This document shows positions 52,249 to 61,596 of a DNA stretch of 64,000 bases, piece after piece. The stretch spans positions 1 to 64,000 of the forward strand of contig CAYUCC010000003.1 of assembly GCA_964443225.1 (NCBI GenBank). Reading direction: 5' to 3'. This stretch comes from SSC4 sp964443225. GTDB lineage: Bacteria > Chloroflexota > Anaerolineae > SSC4 > Amarolineaceae. The position numbers and the translations under genes are program-made. The notes beneath the pieces were generated by a model. That model was not told the origin of the DNA and ran no database searches. It was given only the letters and a program-made list of their open reading frames with translations. Within the stretch, counting starts at the first letter, position 1. Each line of letters opens with the position of its first letter.

Positions 52249-54447
52249 GTGACACGTAACAAGCTCATTACGATCGTGATGGTTAGTACCATTGCCCTGT
52301 TGACCCTATTGGTCTCGGTTGTCTTCAGTCAGGATGGCACGGTCAATGCCAATACCGACATGGCGCAAGGACTGGATGCGCCGAACATCCCACTGCCACC
52401 GATGACCAATCCCGGCATCTACATGATCAACTATGATGGGGACGAAGACCCCGCGCGCTACAGCGCGGTTGGCAACCTCTATACGTTCAACTGGTCCGAT
52501 GTGCACGTGGCACCGGGCGTCTTCAATTGGACGGTCATCGATAACTATCTCGCGCGCGTGGCGGGGGTCGGCAAACGGGCGGCGGTCGGCATCAGCACGT
52601 ACAACGGCCGCTGCTGCGGCGGCATCAACGCCATGCCGGCCTGGATCTGGCAAAACGACCCGCGGGCCGTGGTGATCACCGGGTCGTGCGAGATTTCACC
52701 TGCCGGCGGTTGTCCGGATGGCAACTGGCGCGTGCCGCGCTATTGGTTCCGCAGTTACCTCGATCCGTACGGCGAGTTCATCACGGCGCTGGGCAACAAG
52801 TACAAGGCCGATCCACGCGTCGAATGGGTATCGATGGGCTTCGGCACCTACGGCGAAAACAAAGCCCACGGTTCGCAGGCCGAAAAGGATGCGCTGGTCG
52901 CGGCGGGTCTGACGGCAAGCAAATGGCTGTCGACCACGCGTGAGATCATCGACGATTATACCGCGGCCTTCCGGACCAACGGTGTCCAGCAGAAGGGGTT
53001 GTTCATGCAGATCGCACCGTACTCGTTCACAGAACGCGAACGGTGGGATCTGGCAAACTACGGCGTGCCGCGGGGTGTCGGTATCTCGCTCAACGGTCTG
53101 GCACCCGACTTCAACAACGCATGGCGCCAGGGTTCGGTATCCAATACCTGCAACACCACCAACTTCTGCGGCATGTACGATACGATTTTTCAGAACTACA
53201 CCTCGGTACCGGTCGCCTTCGAGACCTATCTCTACATGCTGTGTGACAACACCGAAACCTACTGGGCCATGCTGAGCGCCATGGACAAGCGGGCCGACGT
53301 GATGCGTCTCAACGACGACCTCTTTTTCACACGCAACCCCGCCAATGGCCAGCGCGTGGAAAACATACCCAACCAGGAAGTGTTTGCCTGGATGAAAGAT
53401 TACCTGGGCAAAAATGCCCAGAACACATCGACCGTCTGGGTCGCCCTGCGCGAACATCGTAACCCGGTGCCCTACTGTTATGCCGCATCCGAACAGACCT
53501 ACTATCCGGAGCCGGGCAACTACAGTTTCTTCCTGACGCAGGAGGACAGCATCGCCGGTGGTGTCACAGTGGCAGAAACCAACGTCGCCGATACGACCTA
53601 CCTGGGCTGGTGCACGGGGGTCACGGACCCCAACGGCAATCCCTACCCGTGTTACCAGAATCCCTACAACCCCAATCTGCCGGCCGGGCGCGAAGGCTGG
53701 GTCGCACGCCGCACCAACGGCGCAGGCAACCCCTACATGTGGTTCAAGATCAACGATCAGTACCTGTTCGGCGGTGACAACACCGTCAAGATTGCCGTCA
53801 CCTACGCCGATATGGGGAGCGATCGCTTCAAACTGGAGTACGATTCGACCACCGGTCTGCGTGCAGCGACTGTGTCGGGAAGCGGCCTGGACTACGTGCA
53901 GAAGACCAACAGCAACACCTGGAAGACGGTCACTTTCCTGGCCAGCAATGCACGCATGGCCAATGGCCTGACCGGTGGCGCTGACTTCCGCTTGAACAGC
54001 AGCGGTGATGGTGACGAGCACATCCACCTGGTGATGCTCAACAAAGACGCCGCCGGTTTTGCCGGCCCCCCGGTGACTTTCACACCGTCACCGACGCCCA
54101 CGGCGACACCCACACCGCAGGTGCTGGCCGGCAGTATCACCGGGACCGTCTTCAACGACCTGAATCGCAACGGCAGCTGGGACAACGGCGAACCACCCCT
54201 GGCGGGCGCCGTCATCAACCTGCGCACACCGCAAGGCACACTCGTGCGGACGCAGACCACCGGCAGCAGCGGGGTGTACACCCTGAACAACGTGCCGGTT
54301 GGTACGTACCTGCTGCAGGAGATCCCGCCATCCGGCTACGGTGGAGGGGTCCAGATCGGCGTTCAGATTGCGGCGGGGGCCACATTCACCCAAAACTTCC
54401 CCAACTATCGCCAGACATCGGTGTTCATGCCACAAATCAACCGCTGA
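52249..54447 (+). CDS. Secreted GH-A-clan-like protein with SdrD-type domain
   Basis: A 732-residue protein from GTG 52249 (AGGAGG 9 nt upstream) with an N-terminal signal (ITIVMVSTIALLTLLVSVVF). Residues about 45-430 look like a clan GH-A TIM barrel: NLYTFNWSDVHVAPGVFNW, then the probable acid/base Glu203 in GFGTYGENK and nucleophile Glu325 in VAFETYLYM. A beta-sandwich (about 480-600) follows, then a Thr/Pro linker, an SdrD/Cna-B-like domain (GTVFNDLNRNGSWDNGE) and the ending FMPQINR. The substrate is unknown, perhaps a polysaccharide. It is a paralogue of the first part of 54845. Confidence 0.75.
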   Translation: MTRNKLITIVMVSTIALLTLLVSVVFSQDGTVNANTDMAQGLDAPNIPLPPMTNPGIYMINYDGDEDPARYSAVGNLYTFNWSDVHVAPGVFNWTVIDNYLARVAGVGKRAAVGISTYNGRCCGGINAMPAWIWQNDPRAVVITGSCEISPAGGCPDGNWRVPRYWFRSYLDPYGEFITALGNKYKADPRVEWVSMGFGTYGENKAHGSQAEKDALVAAGLTASKWLSTTREIIDDYTAAFRTNGVQQKGLFMQIAPYSFTERERWDLANYGVPRGVGISLNGLAPDFNNAWRQGSVSNTCNTTNFCGMYDTIFQNYTSVPVAFETYLYMLCDNTETYWAMLSAMDKRADVMRLNDDLFFTRNPANGQRVENIPNQEVFAWMKDYLGKNAQNTSTVWVALREHRNPVPYCYAASEQTYYPEPGNYSFFLTQEDSIAGGVTVAETNVADTTYLGWCTGVTDPNGNPYPCYQNPYNPNLPAGREGWVARRTNGAGNPYMWFKINDQYLFGGDNTVKIAVTYADMGSDRFKLEYDSTTGLRAATVSGSGLDYVQKTNSNTWKTVTFLASNARMANGLTGGADFRLNSSGDGDEHIHLVMLNKDAAGFAGPPVTFTPSPTPTATPTPQVLAGSITGTVFNDLNRNGSWDNGEPPLAGAVINLRTPQGTLVRTQTTGSSGVYTLNNVPVGTYLLQEIPPSGYGGGVQIGVQIAAGATFTQNFPNYRQTSVFMPQINR

Positions 54448-54483
54448 AGTCCGGCCGGAAAACTGCGTTCGTCGCGCTGAGGA

Positions 54484-54516
54484 GTGCCGCACCTGGGGGT
54501 GCGGCACTTTCTTTCC
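54484..54516 (+). terminator. Intrinsic-type terminator after the GH-like gene
   Basis: GTGCCGCACC (54484-54493), TGGG loop, GGTGCGGCAC (54498-54507), then TTTCTTTCC. A perfect 10-bp GC-rich stem with a pyrimidine tail, 37 nt past the stop. Confidence 0.8.
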
Positions 54517-54527
54517 GTACGGCATCG

Positions 54528-54646
54528 GTCCGCACCCGGGGATGCGGACTCCTCCATTCATCACATCGGTCCGCATCTGGGGATGCGGACTCCTCCGTTC
54601 GTCGCGTTGCGGAGTGCCGCATCGGTCCGCATCTGGGGATGCGGAC
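54528..54646 (+). repeat. Three further near-identical hairpins in tandem
   Basis: Stem-loops GTCCGCAyC-loop-GATGCGGAC occur at 54528-54549, 54569-54590 and 54625-54646. Each has a 4-nt loop (TGGG or CGGG) and is followed by TCCTC. The spacing contains repeats of TTCGTCGCG. They look like amplified copies of the terminator at 54484. Nothing else is seen in 54647-54844 except the GGAGGAGAAAG ribosome site. Confidence 0.75.
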
Positions 54647-54844
54647 TCCTCTGCTCGTCGCGGGGAATACTCCCACACCATCTGAATGAACTGTCACGTT
54701 GGCACGCGGCGTTTTTCATGCCGTGTTCATGTTGCTGTGCTAATCTGAACAAGGGCCGGTGCCTGTCTGCCGGCCGGATCTGCCGCGAGCTGACAGAGGG
54801 GTCGCCCCCCGTACACGAATGTCTGCTGGAGGAGAAAGCCAGCC

Positions 54845-57800
54845 ATGAAACCGATTTATTCCAGTTTTTCCCAACAGTATCCCCGCCTGCGCCGTGGTGC
54901 CACGGCACTGCTGATCCTGATCACACTCCTGGCAACCCTGCTCCCGGCGGCGGGTGCCGGTTCTGCCCCTGAATGGACCCCGGCAGAACCGAAAGCAGCC
55001 GGCACACCTGACATTCCATCGCCGCCCGTGACCCGTCCCGGCATCTATGCCGTGGCTGAGGACGGCACCATGAACCCCAGCCGTTACCACCTGGTTGGCA
55101 GTCTGCGCACGTTCAACTGGTCCGAGCTGCACGTCGGGCCCAACCAGTACGACTGGAGTGGTCTCGATCAGTGGCTCGAAACCGTTTCACAGAACGGCAA
55201 AGCGGCCGCCATCGGCATCACCACGTACAACGGCCGCTGCTGCGGCGGCATCACCGCCATGCCAACCTGGATTCGTACCACCTATCCCAACTCGGTCATT
55301 TCTGCCGGGGCCTGTGATGCATCCCAGTTCCCGCGCGGGGGGTGTATCAACGGCCAGTGGTACGTGCCCAAGTACTGGAACAGCGATTACCTGACCCTGT
55401 ACGGGCAGTTCATCCAGGCCCTGGGCGATCGCTACAAGGGCGATCCGCGGGTCGAGTGGGTTGCCATGGGCTTCGGAACGTTTGGCGAAAACCATGCCGC
55501 CAATACGGCCAGCGACCTGAGTGTGTTGACCAACGCCGGCCTCACGGTCGACCTGTGGATCAGCACGATGCAGCAGGTCATCGACTATTATTCGGCCGCG
55601 TTCCGCAGCGGCGGCGCGCTGCAGAAGATGCTCATGATCCAGGTCGCATCGTTCAGTTATCAGTCACGCGAACGCTGGGTGCTGTCCAACTATGCCGCCG
55701 CGCGCGGGACCGGGCTGTCGTTCAACGGCCTGGCGCCCGACTACAACAATGCCGTGCAGGGGCCTGACCGCTGCAACTCGCGCAACGAATGCGGCATGTA
55801 CGACCCGATCTTCCAGCACAACCGCACCATCCCCATCGCCTTCGAAACCTACCAGTACATGATCTGTGACCCCACCAACGTCTACTGGGCCATGATCAGC
55901 AGCATGGACAAACGGGCCGATTTCCTGCGTTTGAACTATGACCTGTTCTACGATCCGGTGACGCAGCAGGACCGTACAGAAAACCTGGCGATCTTCGATT
56001 GGACGGCCCATTACGTCGGCAAGACGGTTGCCAACACACCGAGCGTGTGGGTAGCTATGCGTGAGCACCGCGTTCCCACGCGTTACTGCTACGCCCAGCC
56101 CGATACGACGTCCTACTTTCCGCAGTTGGGCAACTACAGCTTCTTCCTGATCCAGGATGACAGTGTGCCCGGTGGCCGCACCGTCCCCGAAACCAACGAC
56201 TCGACCGTGACCAGCTTCGGGTGCAGCGGCACGTGGTGTCTGCCGGGTTCGGCCTACTTCAGCGGCGGTTACAATGCGGCGATTCCCGCGGGACGCCAGG
56301 GCTGGGTGGTGCGCCGGACCGACCAGGCGACGGGCAATCACAGCATGTGGTTCAAGATCGACGATGGTTACATCAACGGCGGCACCAACCAGGTTGTCGT
56401 CAGTGTGACCTACGCCGACATGGGCAGCGATCGTTGGGCCCTGAAGTACCACGGCCCCAGTGGTGAAGAAACGGCGGTGCCCGAAGGTTCGGGCGATCCG
56501 TGGGTACAAAAAGGAAACACCAACACCTGGAAAACGGCTACCTTCCGCATCGACGACGCCGTCTTTGGCAACGGTCTCAGCGGCAGCAGCGACTTTCGCA
56601 TCGACTCACTCGGTGATGGCAACGAGTGGATTCACCTGGCCGACGTGACGCGCCAGGGCGGGCCGGTCCCCCCGACAGGCACACCCACGAATACACCCAC
56701 GCCGCCGCCGGGTGCCACCGCAACACCCACCCCCACCCCGACGCATACCCCCATCCCAACGGTACCGCCGCCCAGTGCCGGCTCGTGGACACTGCAGTGG
56801 CACGGCAGTGATGATCTCAACGACATCGACTTCGTCACGACCCAAATCGGCTGGGCAATCGGCAAAAGCGGCCACCTGATGCGCACGACCAACGGGGGTG
56901 AGAGCTGGTTCTTTCAACAAACCGTGCCCGCCGTCGACGTCGAAGCGGTCGATTTCATCGACAGTAATCACGGCTGGATGGCTGGCGCCGAGGGGCACAT
57001 CTGGATATCGAACAACGGCGGTGTCACCTGGTCGGCCCAAACAACACCCACGTCCAGCCGGCTGACCGACATTGGCATGATCGACGTCCAGACCGGTTGG
57101 GCCATTGGACGGGGGGGCGTGATTCTGCACACGACCAACGGTGGCACCCAGTGGAATCAACAGACCAGCAGCACCGGCCTGGACCTGCACGGCCTGGCGG
57201 TCGTCGATGCACAAAACGCGTGGGTCGTGGGCGCCAACGGCACTATCGTCGCCACGAACAACGGCGGCAGCAGCTGGAGCACCCGTGCCAGCGGTACGAC
57301 GAGCTGGTTATGGGACACCGTCGCCGTGAGCCCCCAGGACGGCTGGGCAGTGGGTGACGGCGGCACGATTCTCTTCACCAACAACGGCGGACTCAGCTGG
57401 ACGCCGCGGCAGATCAACGAGGCGCGCGCCCTGCGTGCCGTAACGTTTGCGTCGCCGCAGCAGGGCTGGCTGGCCGGCGCCCAGGGCACGGCTTGGTTCA
57501 CCCTGGATGGGGGCACCACGTGGAGTTACCTGGGAACCGGGCAAGGCGAAACGATCACGGCGTTGGCCGCACCGCAGAGCGGTACCGTGTGGGCGGCCGG
57601 TTTCAAGCACACGGTGCTGCGCAGTGTTGGCAGCAGCGCGTTCACGCGCCATGCCCCGGCGGCGGTCGGTGAGTTCAAGGCCGTCGATGCGGTCGATGAC
57701 AACACCGCCTACGTGGTGGGCGACGGCGGAATAATTCTGAAAACCACCGACGCCGGCCTGAGCTGGCGCCAGCTTAACAATCCGGCGACAGGCTGGCTGC

Positions 57801-60010
57801 GTGATGTGAAATTCCCGGTCGATGCAAGCACCGGCTGGGCCATCGGCCAGAACGGCGCCGTGCTGCACACCACCGATGGCGGCAGCAGCTGGACACCGCA
57901 AACCCTGCCCGATGGTTTTACCGGTTATCTGTGGGCCATGGACGCCTGGGACAATACGCGGGCGAACATTGCCGGCGGCGGCTCGCGCGTCTATCGCACC
58001 ACGACCGCTGGTGCAGTCTGGCAGCTGAGTGATGCACCCGGCGAATTCAACATGCTTGACATCAATTATGGCACGGCCAACGCCGTCTACGCCACTGCCT
58101 GGAACGATACCTTCTTCACCAGTGATAACAACGGCGCCAGCTGGATCCGCCGTTATCCGGGCACCGGCGTCAACCTCAACAGCGTCGATTTCCGCAGTGA
58201 CATGCTGGGCTGGGTCGTTGGCAACGGCGGCAAGATCATCCGCAGCACCAACGCCGGAGACAACTGGACAACGCAGACCAGTGGCACCGGTGCCGACCTC
58301 AACGGGACCAGCTTCGTCGATGACTACGTGGGCTGGGCCGTCGGCGGCGGCGGCACGATTCGCTGGACGGTCAACGCCGGCGATACCTGGGACGCACAGG
58401 CCAGCCCCGTGCTCGACACCCTGCTGCACGTCGATATGGTCGACGCCTACGGTGGCTGGGCGGTCGGTGCCAATGGCACGATCATCAAATACCACGCCGT
58501 CTACGTACCACCACCGCCGACCCCAACCCCAACGGCGACGAACACACCGACCCCGACGGCCACACCGACGGCTACCGCCACAGCCACGCCCCCGCCCGGC
58601 GCCAACGATGGGACCATCGCCGGTCGCGTCTTTGTCGACGGTAACGGCAATGGCAAATGGGAGCCGGGTGAGCAGACTCTGGCCGGCGCGGTGATGACGG
58701 TGTCATACGTAGCGGGCGCACAAATCGACGTCAAGGTGACGGGTCCGGACGGTCATTTCGCCTTCTACGGCCTGGCCGAAGGGACGTACACCGTGCGCGA
58801 GACCGACCCACCCGGCTACAGCTCGCCGCCGGCCAGCAATACACAAAACGTCACCGTCTTTGCCGGTGAGGTCACGGTGCACGACTTTGCCGATACGCCG
58901 GTCGCCACGGCGACGCCGACGCCCACCTTTACCCCGACGCCCACGTACACACCAACACCGACGGCGACGCCCACGGCGACACCGCCAACTGGACGTGTGT
59001 ATGGGACCGTGTATAATGACGGCAACAGCAACGGTGTACCCGATCCGGGTGAGCCGGGAATAGGTGGGGTGACGATCACCCTGTACCAGGGCACGACCGT
59101 GGTGGGAACACGTACGACGGCCGGCGATGGCACGTACGAGTATGCCGACCTGGCGCCTGGGCAGTACCGCGTGGAAGAGACCGATCCAACCGGCTACACG
59201 TCGACCACACCCAACGCCATCCTGCTGTACCTGTCGGCCGGCGCCAACCTGGAAGCCAACTTTGGTGACCACGGCACGCCCACACCAACACCCACGGCGA
59301 CACCGAGCACCGGTGCGGTCAGCGGTGTGGTGTGGAACGATCTCGATGGGGATATTCAGATCGACCCCGGCGAGCCACGCCTGGGCGGGGTGATGGTGAC
59401 GGTCAGAACGCCGGACAATCAAACCGTAAGCAGCGTCACGACCGATGCCGAAGGGCACTATCGGGTGGCTGATCTGGCGGCGGGCCAATACAAAGTGGAA
59501 GAGACCGACCCGCCCGGTTATGCGTCACCGCCGGGGAGTCCCAATCAAGTACTCTTCCAGCTGGCCGCTGGTCAGGAAGTGACCATCAACTTCGCCGACA
59601 TCCTGGTGGCCACGCCCACACCGACGCCGGATCCAGTCACGGGACGCATCTATGGCCGTGTCTGGAACGACCTGAACCGCAATGCCGTGCCCGATTCGGG
59701 CGAGCCCGGGATCGACGGCGTGACCATCGAACTGGTACGCGATACGTTGGAAACGCGGGTACGCGGGCCTGAAAGTGTGGTCGTGGCGACCACCCAGACC
59801 AACGCCAACGGCGAGTATAACTTCTATACCGTGGCGCCCGGGCCGTACTTCGTGACCGAAATCGACCGGCCGCAGCACAGATCGGTGACTCCAAACACCG
59901 TGTATGTGCTGGTGGTGGCAGGCAACCAGTATCCGGTCTACTTCGGTGATTACGTGGACGGCAAACAGCTGCTGCCGCAGATTGGGAAGGGGTGGCAGTT
60001 GGTCAATTGA
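54845..60010 (+). CDS. Giant secreted modular protein: GH-A-like barrel, Ycf48-like propeller, four SdrD-type domains
   Basis: A 1721-residue protein with GGAGGAGAAAG 8 nt before ATG 54845 and a signal peptide (LLILITLLATLLPAAGAG). Residues 55-470 are a paralogue of the barrel at 52249, sharing TYNGRCCGG and the probable catalytic Glu215 (GFGTFGENH) and Glu334 (IAFETYQY). A beta-sandwich (about 500-605), a Thr/Pro linker and a long Ycf48-like propeller with N-G-G-x-S/T-W boxes (about 645-1220) follow. Four SdrD/Cna-B-like domains, each opening like GRVFVDGNGNGKWEPGE, fill 1255-1710, separated by Thr/Pro linkers. It is probably a cell-surface enzyme or adhesin; the barrel's activity is unproven. 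Confidence 0.82.
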   Translation: MKPIYSSFSQQYPRLRRGATALLILITLLATLLPAAGAGSAPEWTPAEPKAAGTPDIPSPPVTRPGIYAVAEDGTMNPSRYHLVGSLRTFNWSELHVGPNQYDWSGLDQWLETVSQNGKAAAIGITTYNGRCCGGITAMPTWIRTTYPNSVISAGACDASQFPRGGCINGQWYVPKYWNSDYLTLYGQFIQALGDRYKGDPRVEWVAMGFGTFGENHAANTASDLSVLTNAGLTVDLWISTMQQVIDYYSAAFRSGGALQKMLMIQVASFSYQSRERWVLSNYAAARGTGLSFNGLAPDYNNAVQGPDRCNSRNECGMYDPIFQHNRTIPIAFETYQYMICDPTNVYWAMISSMDKRADFLRLNYDLFYDPVTQQDRTENLAIFDWTAHYVGKTVANTPSVWVAMREHRVPTRYCYAQPDTTSYFPQLGNYSFFLIQDDSVPGGRTVPETNDSTVTSFGCSGTWCLPGSAYFSGGYNAAIPAGRQGWVVRRTDQATGNHSMWFKIDDGYINGGTNQVVVSVTYADMGSDRWALKYHGPSGEETAVPEGSGDPWVQKGNTNTWKTATFRIDDAVFGNGLSGSSDFRIDSLGDGNEWIHLADVTRQGGPVPPTGTPTNTPTPPPGATATPTPTPTHTPIPTVPPPSAGSWTLQWHGSDDLNDIDFVTTQIGWAIGKSGHLMRTTNGGESWFFQQTVPAVDVEAVDFIDSNHGWMAGAEGHIWISNNGGVTWSAQTTPTSSRLTDIGMIDVQTGWAIGRGGVILHTTNGGTQWNQQTSSTGLDLHGLAVVDAQNAWVVGANGTIVATNNGGSSWSTRASGTTSWLWDTVAVSPQDGWAVGDGGTILFTNNGGLSWTPRQINEARALRAVTFASPQQGWLAGAQGTAWFTLDGGTTWSYLGTGQGETITALAAPQSGTVWAAGFKHTVLRSVGSSAFTRHAPAAVGEFKAVDAVDDNTAYVVGDGGIILKTTDAGLSWRQLNNPATGWLRDVKFPVDASTGWAIGQNGAVLHTTDGGSSWTPQTLPDGFTGYLWAMDAWDNTRANIAGGGSRVYRTTTAGAVWQLSDAPGEFNMLDINYGTANAVYATAWNDTFFTSDNNGASWIRRYPGTGVNLNSVDFRSDMLGWVVGNGGKIIRSTNAGDNWTTQTSGTGADLNGTSFVDDYVGWAVGGGGTIRWTVNAGDTWDAQASPVLDTLLHVDMVDAYGGWAVGANGTIIKYHAVYVPPPPTPTPTATNTPTPTATPTATATATPPPGANDGTIAGRVFVDGNGNGKWEPGEQTLAGAVMTVSYVAGAQIDVKVTGPDGHFAFYGLAEGTYTVRETDPPGYSSPPASNTQNVTVFAGEVTVHDFADTPVATATPTPTFTPTPTYTPTPTATPTATPPTGRVYGTVYNDGNSNGVPDPGEPGIGGVTITLYQGTTVVGTRTTAGDGTYEYADLAPGQYRVEETDPTGYTSTTPNAILLYLSAGANLEANFGDHGTPTPTPTATPSTGAVSGVVWNDLDGDIQIDPGEPRLGGVMVTVRTPDNQTVSSVTTDAEGHYRVADLAAGQYKVEETDPPGYASPPGSPNQVLFQLAAGQEVTINFADILVATPTPTPDPVTGRIYGRVWNDLNRNAVPDSGEPGIDGVTIELVRDTLETRVRGPESVVVATTQTNANGEYNFYTVAPGPYFVTEIDRPQHRSVTPNTVYVLVVAGNQYPVYFGDYVDGKQLLPQIGKGWQLVN

Positions 60011-60054
60011 TGGCGTTTTGACTGCCAATCAGCGCAAATCCTTTATGTCAACCT

Positions 60055-60093
60055 ACCAGGGCGGTGCGTGTGTTGAACACACACCGCCCTGGT
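60055..60093 (+). terminator. Strong hairpin after the giant gene
   Basis: ACCAGGGCGGTG (60055-60066) and CACCGCCCTGGT (60082-60093) pair perfectly, with further near-matching GTGTG/CACAC in the loop region. No T-tract follows, so Rho-independent stopping is uncertain. The remaining 60094-60230 holds nothing recognisable beyond AAAGAGGTGAG before the next start. Confidence 0.55.
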
Positions 60094-60230
60094 GCCGGAT
60101 CAGGAAACGCATTCGATGAGAATGGCCTGATTCCAGGGACCGAACGGCTTTCCTGCCCCGGCACTGGATCCAACAGAAATTGGCGAGGGTTTGCGTTCAT
60201 GCGTGCTAATCAAAAAGAGGTGAGTCTGTT

Positions 60231-61334
60231 TTGAACCAAGTGCTTTTCACCTCCCCCGCGCGGTTCGTCTTTCGCAGCTTCCTGATCGTATTCCTGATCT
60301 CCTCCGTATTGTTCACCCTGATCATCCTGCCTGGTCCTGGTACCGGCCGTGCCGCGGCGCGACGTTTGCCGGCGGTGCCACCGGGCGTCATTGCCGGCCT
60401 GGTGTGGCATGACGTCGATCTCGACCTGTTCCCCGACGCCGGTGAGCCACCGCTGCCGGGCGTCACCATCATCCTGCAGGATGCAGATCGGGTCTTTCTG
60501 GCCAGTACCGTTACCGATACTGGCGGGCAATACAGTTTTGCCAGCCTCAGCCCGGCAGATTACTGGGTAATCGAAAACGATCCCCCAGGTTTCATTTCGA
60601 CGACTGCCAACGAGGTGCGGGTGCAGTTGATCGGCAATCAAGGTGCGGAGGTCAATTTTGGTGACGTCCTGCCGGTGACCGACACACCAACACCGGTCGG
60701 ATCCCCGGTCTCGGTGCAGCGGGTCGTGCAGGCCAGCCTCGATGACACCTACGTCCCCACCGATCTGGCCAGCAACGCCGTGACCGATCCCATCGTCCGC
60801 CTGGGGCGCGCAGCGGGTGTCAATCACTATGCCGGTTTCCGTTTCGGGCAGGTCGACATTCCCCGCGGCGCCCAGGTGGTCGAGGCGCGGCTGCGTATCT
60901 ACGCCACAGCCGCGCACGGTGGCGGGCTGCCCGTCGAATACGTCGTTGCGGGCGAAGCGGCGGATGCGGCGGCCAATTTCGGCGGCAGCAACCCGCTCGT
61001 ACCGGTCCGGCCACGCACCCAGGCCGCCGTCGACTGGATCGTGTCCGCCTGGCCGAACGGCTGGGCCGAATCACCCAACCTGGCCGGCCCGCTGCAAGAA
61101 ATCGTCGACCGGCCAGGCTGGGCCGCACGCAACCCGCTGGTCCTGCTGGTTTTGAGCCAGCAGAGCAACACCGGTTACCTCGACGTCGACGCCTGGGATG
61201 GCAGTCCGGCCCACGCCGCGCAGCTCGAGATCACCTTCCACCCACCCAGTGGTTGGGTTACCCCCACACCGACCCCCACACCGCCGGGGGCCATACCGCG
61301 CCAATACCTGCCGTTTGTGGTGGGGAGGGAGTAG
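60231..61334 (+). CDS. Membrane-anchored or secreted SdrD/DNRLRE-like protein
   Basis: A 367-residue protein from TTG 60231 (AGAGGTGAG upstream). An N-terminal hydrophobic stretch (FLIVFLISSVLFTLIILPG) serves as signal or anchor. An SdrD/Cna-B-like domain (GLVWHDVDLDLFPDAGEPP, about 52-145) is followed by a DNRLRE-like domain (about 160-340) close to that of 49456 (LQEIVDRPGW in both). A Thr/Pro linker and the ending YLPFVVGRE complete it. No catalytic motif. It belongs to the same module family as its neighbours. Confidence 0.78.
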   Translation: MNQVLFTSPARFVFRSFLIVFLISSVLFTLIILPGPGTGRAAARRLPAVPPGVIAGLVWHDVDLDLFPDAGEPPLPGVTIILQDADRVFLASTVTDTGGQYSFASLSPADYWVIENDPPGFISTTANEVRVQLIGNQGAEVNFGDVLPVTDTPTPVGSPVSVQRVVQASLDDTYVPTDLASNAVTDPIVRLGRAAGVNHYAGFRFGQVDIPRGAQVVEARLRIYATAAHGGGLPVEYVVAGEAADAAANFGGSNPLVPVRPRTQAAVDWIVSAWPNGWAESPNLAGPLQEIVDRPGWAARNPLVLLVLSQQSNTGYLDVDAWDGSPAHAAQLEITFHPPSGWVTPTPTPTPPGAIPRQYLPFVVGRE

Positions 61335-61393
61335 GGAGTACGGAGTACGGAGTAGGGAGTACGGAGTAGGGAGTACGGAGTAGGGAGTACGGA
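61331..61393. repeat. Heptamer tandem repeat (nine copies of GTASGGA)
   Basis: Nine 7-bp units alternate mostly GTAGGGA/GTACGGA, overlapping the stop codon of the previous gene. This is a slippage-prone minisatellite. Confidence 0.9.
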
Positions 61394-61449
61394 GTATTGA
61401 CATACGAGAGTGCTGTGGTTAGAATGCGATGCGGTGGCGGATGCGCTTG

Positions 61450-61516
61450 GAGCTTATCCGATAAACTGCCTTCAGGTGCCTTATTGGGGTGAGTATCGGG
61501 TTATTCGGATAGGCTC
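61450..61516. repeat. MITE-like inverted repeat
   Basis: GAGCTTATCCGATAA (61450-61464) and TTATTCGGATAGGCTC (61501-61516) are inverse complements apart from one mismatch and one inserted base. A 67-bp element with insertion-sequence-end-like termini. The remaining 61394-61596 is otherwise empty. Confidence 0.55.
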
Positions 61517-61596
61517 TTTGTCAGCGGAACTGTGGGTGAGTTCGTGGGGATGTTTCAAGAATGGCAGGCCTATTCAACGGTGAGAGGTAAGGACGT

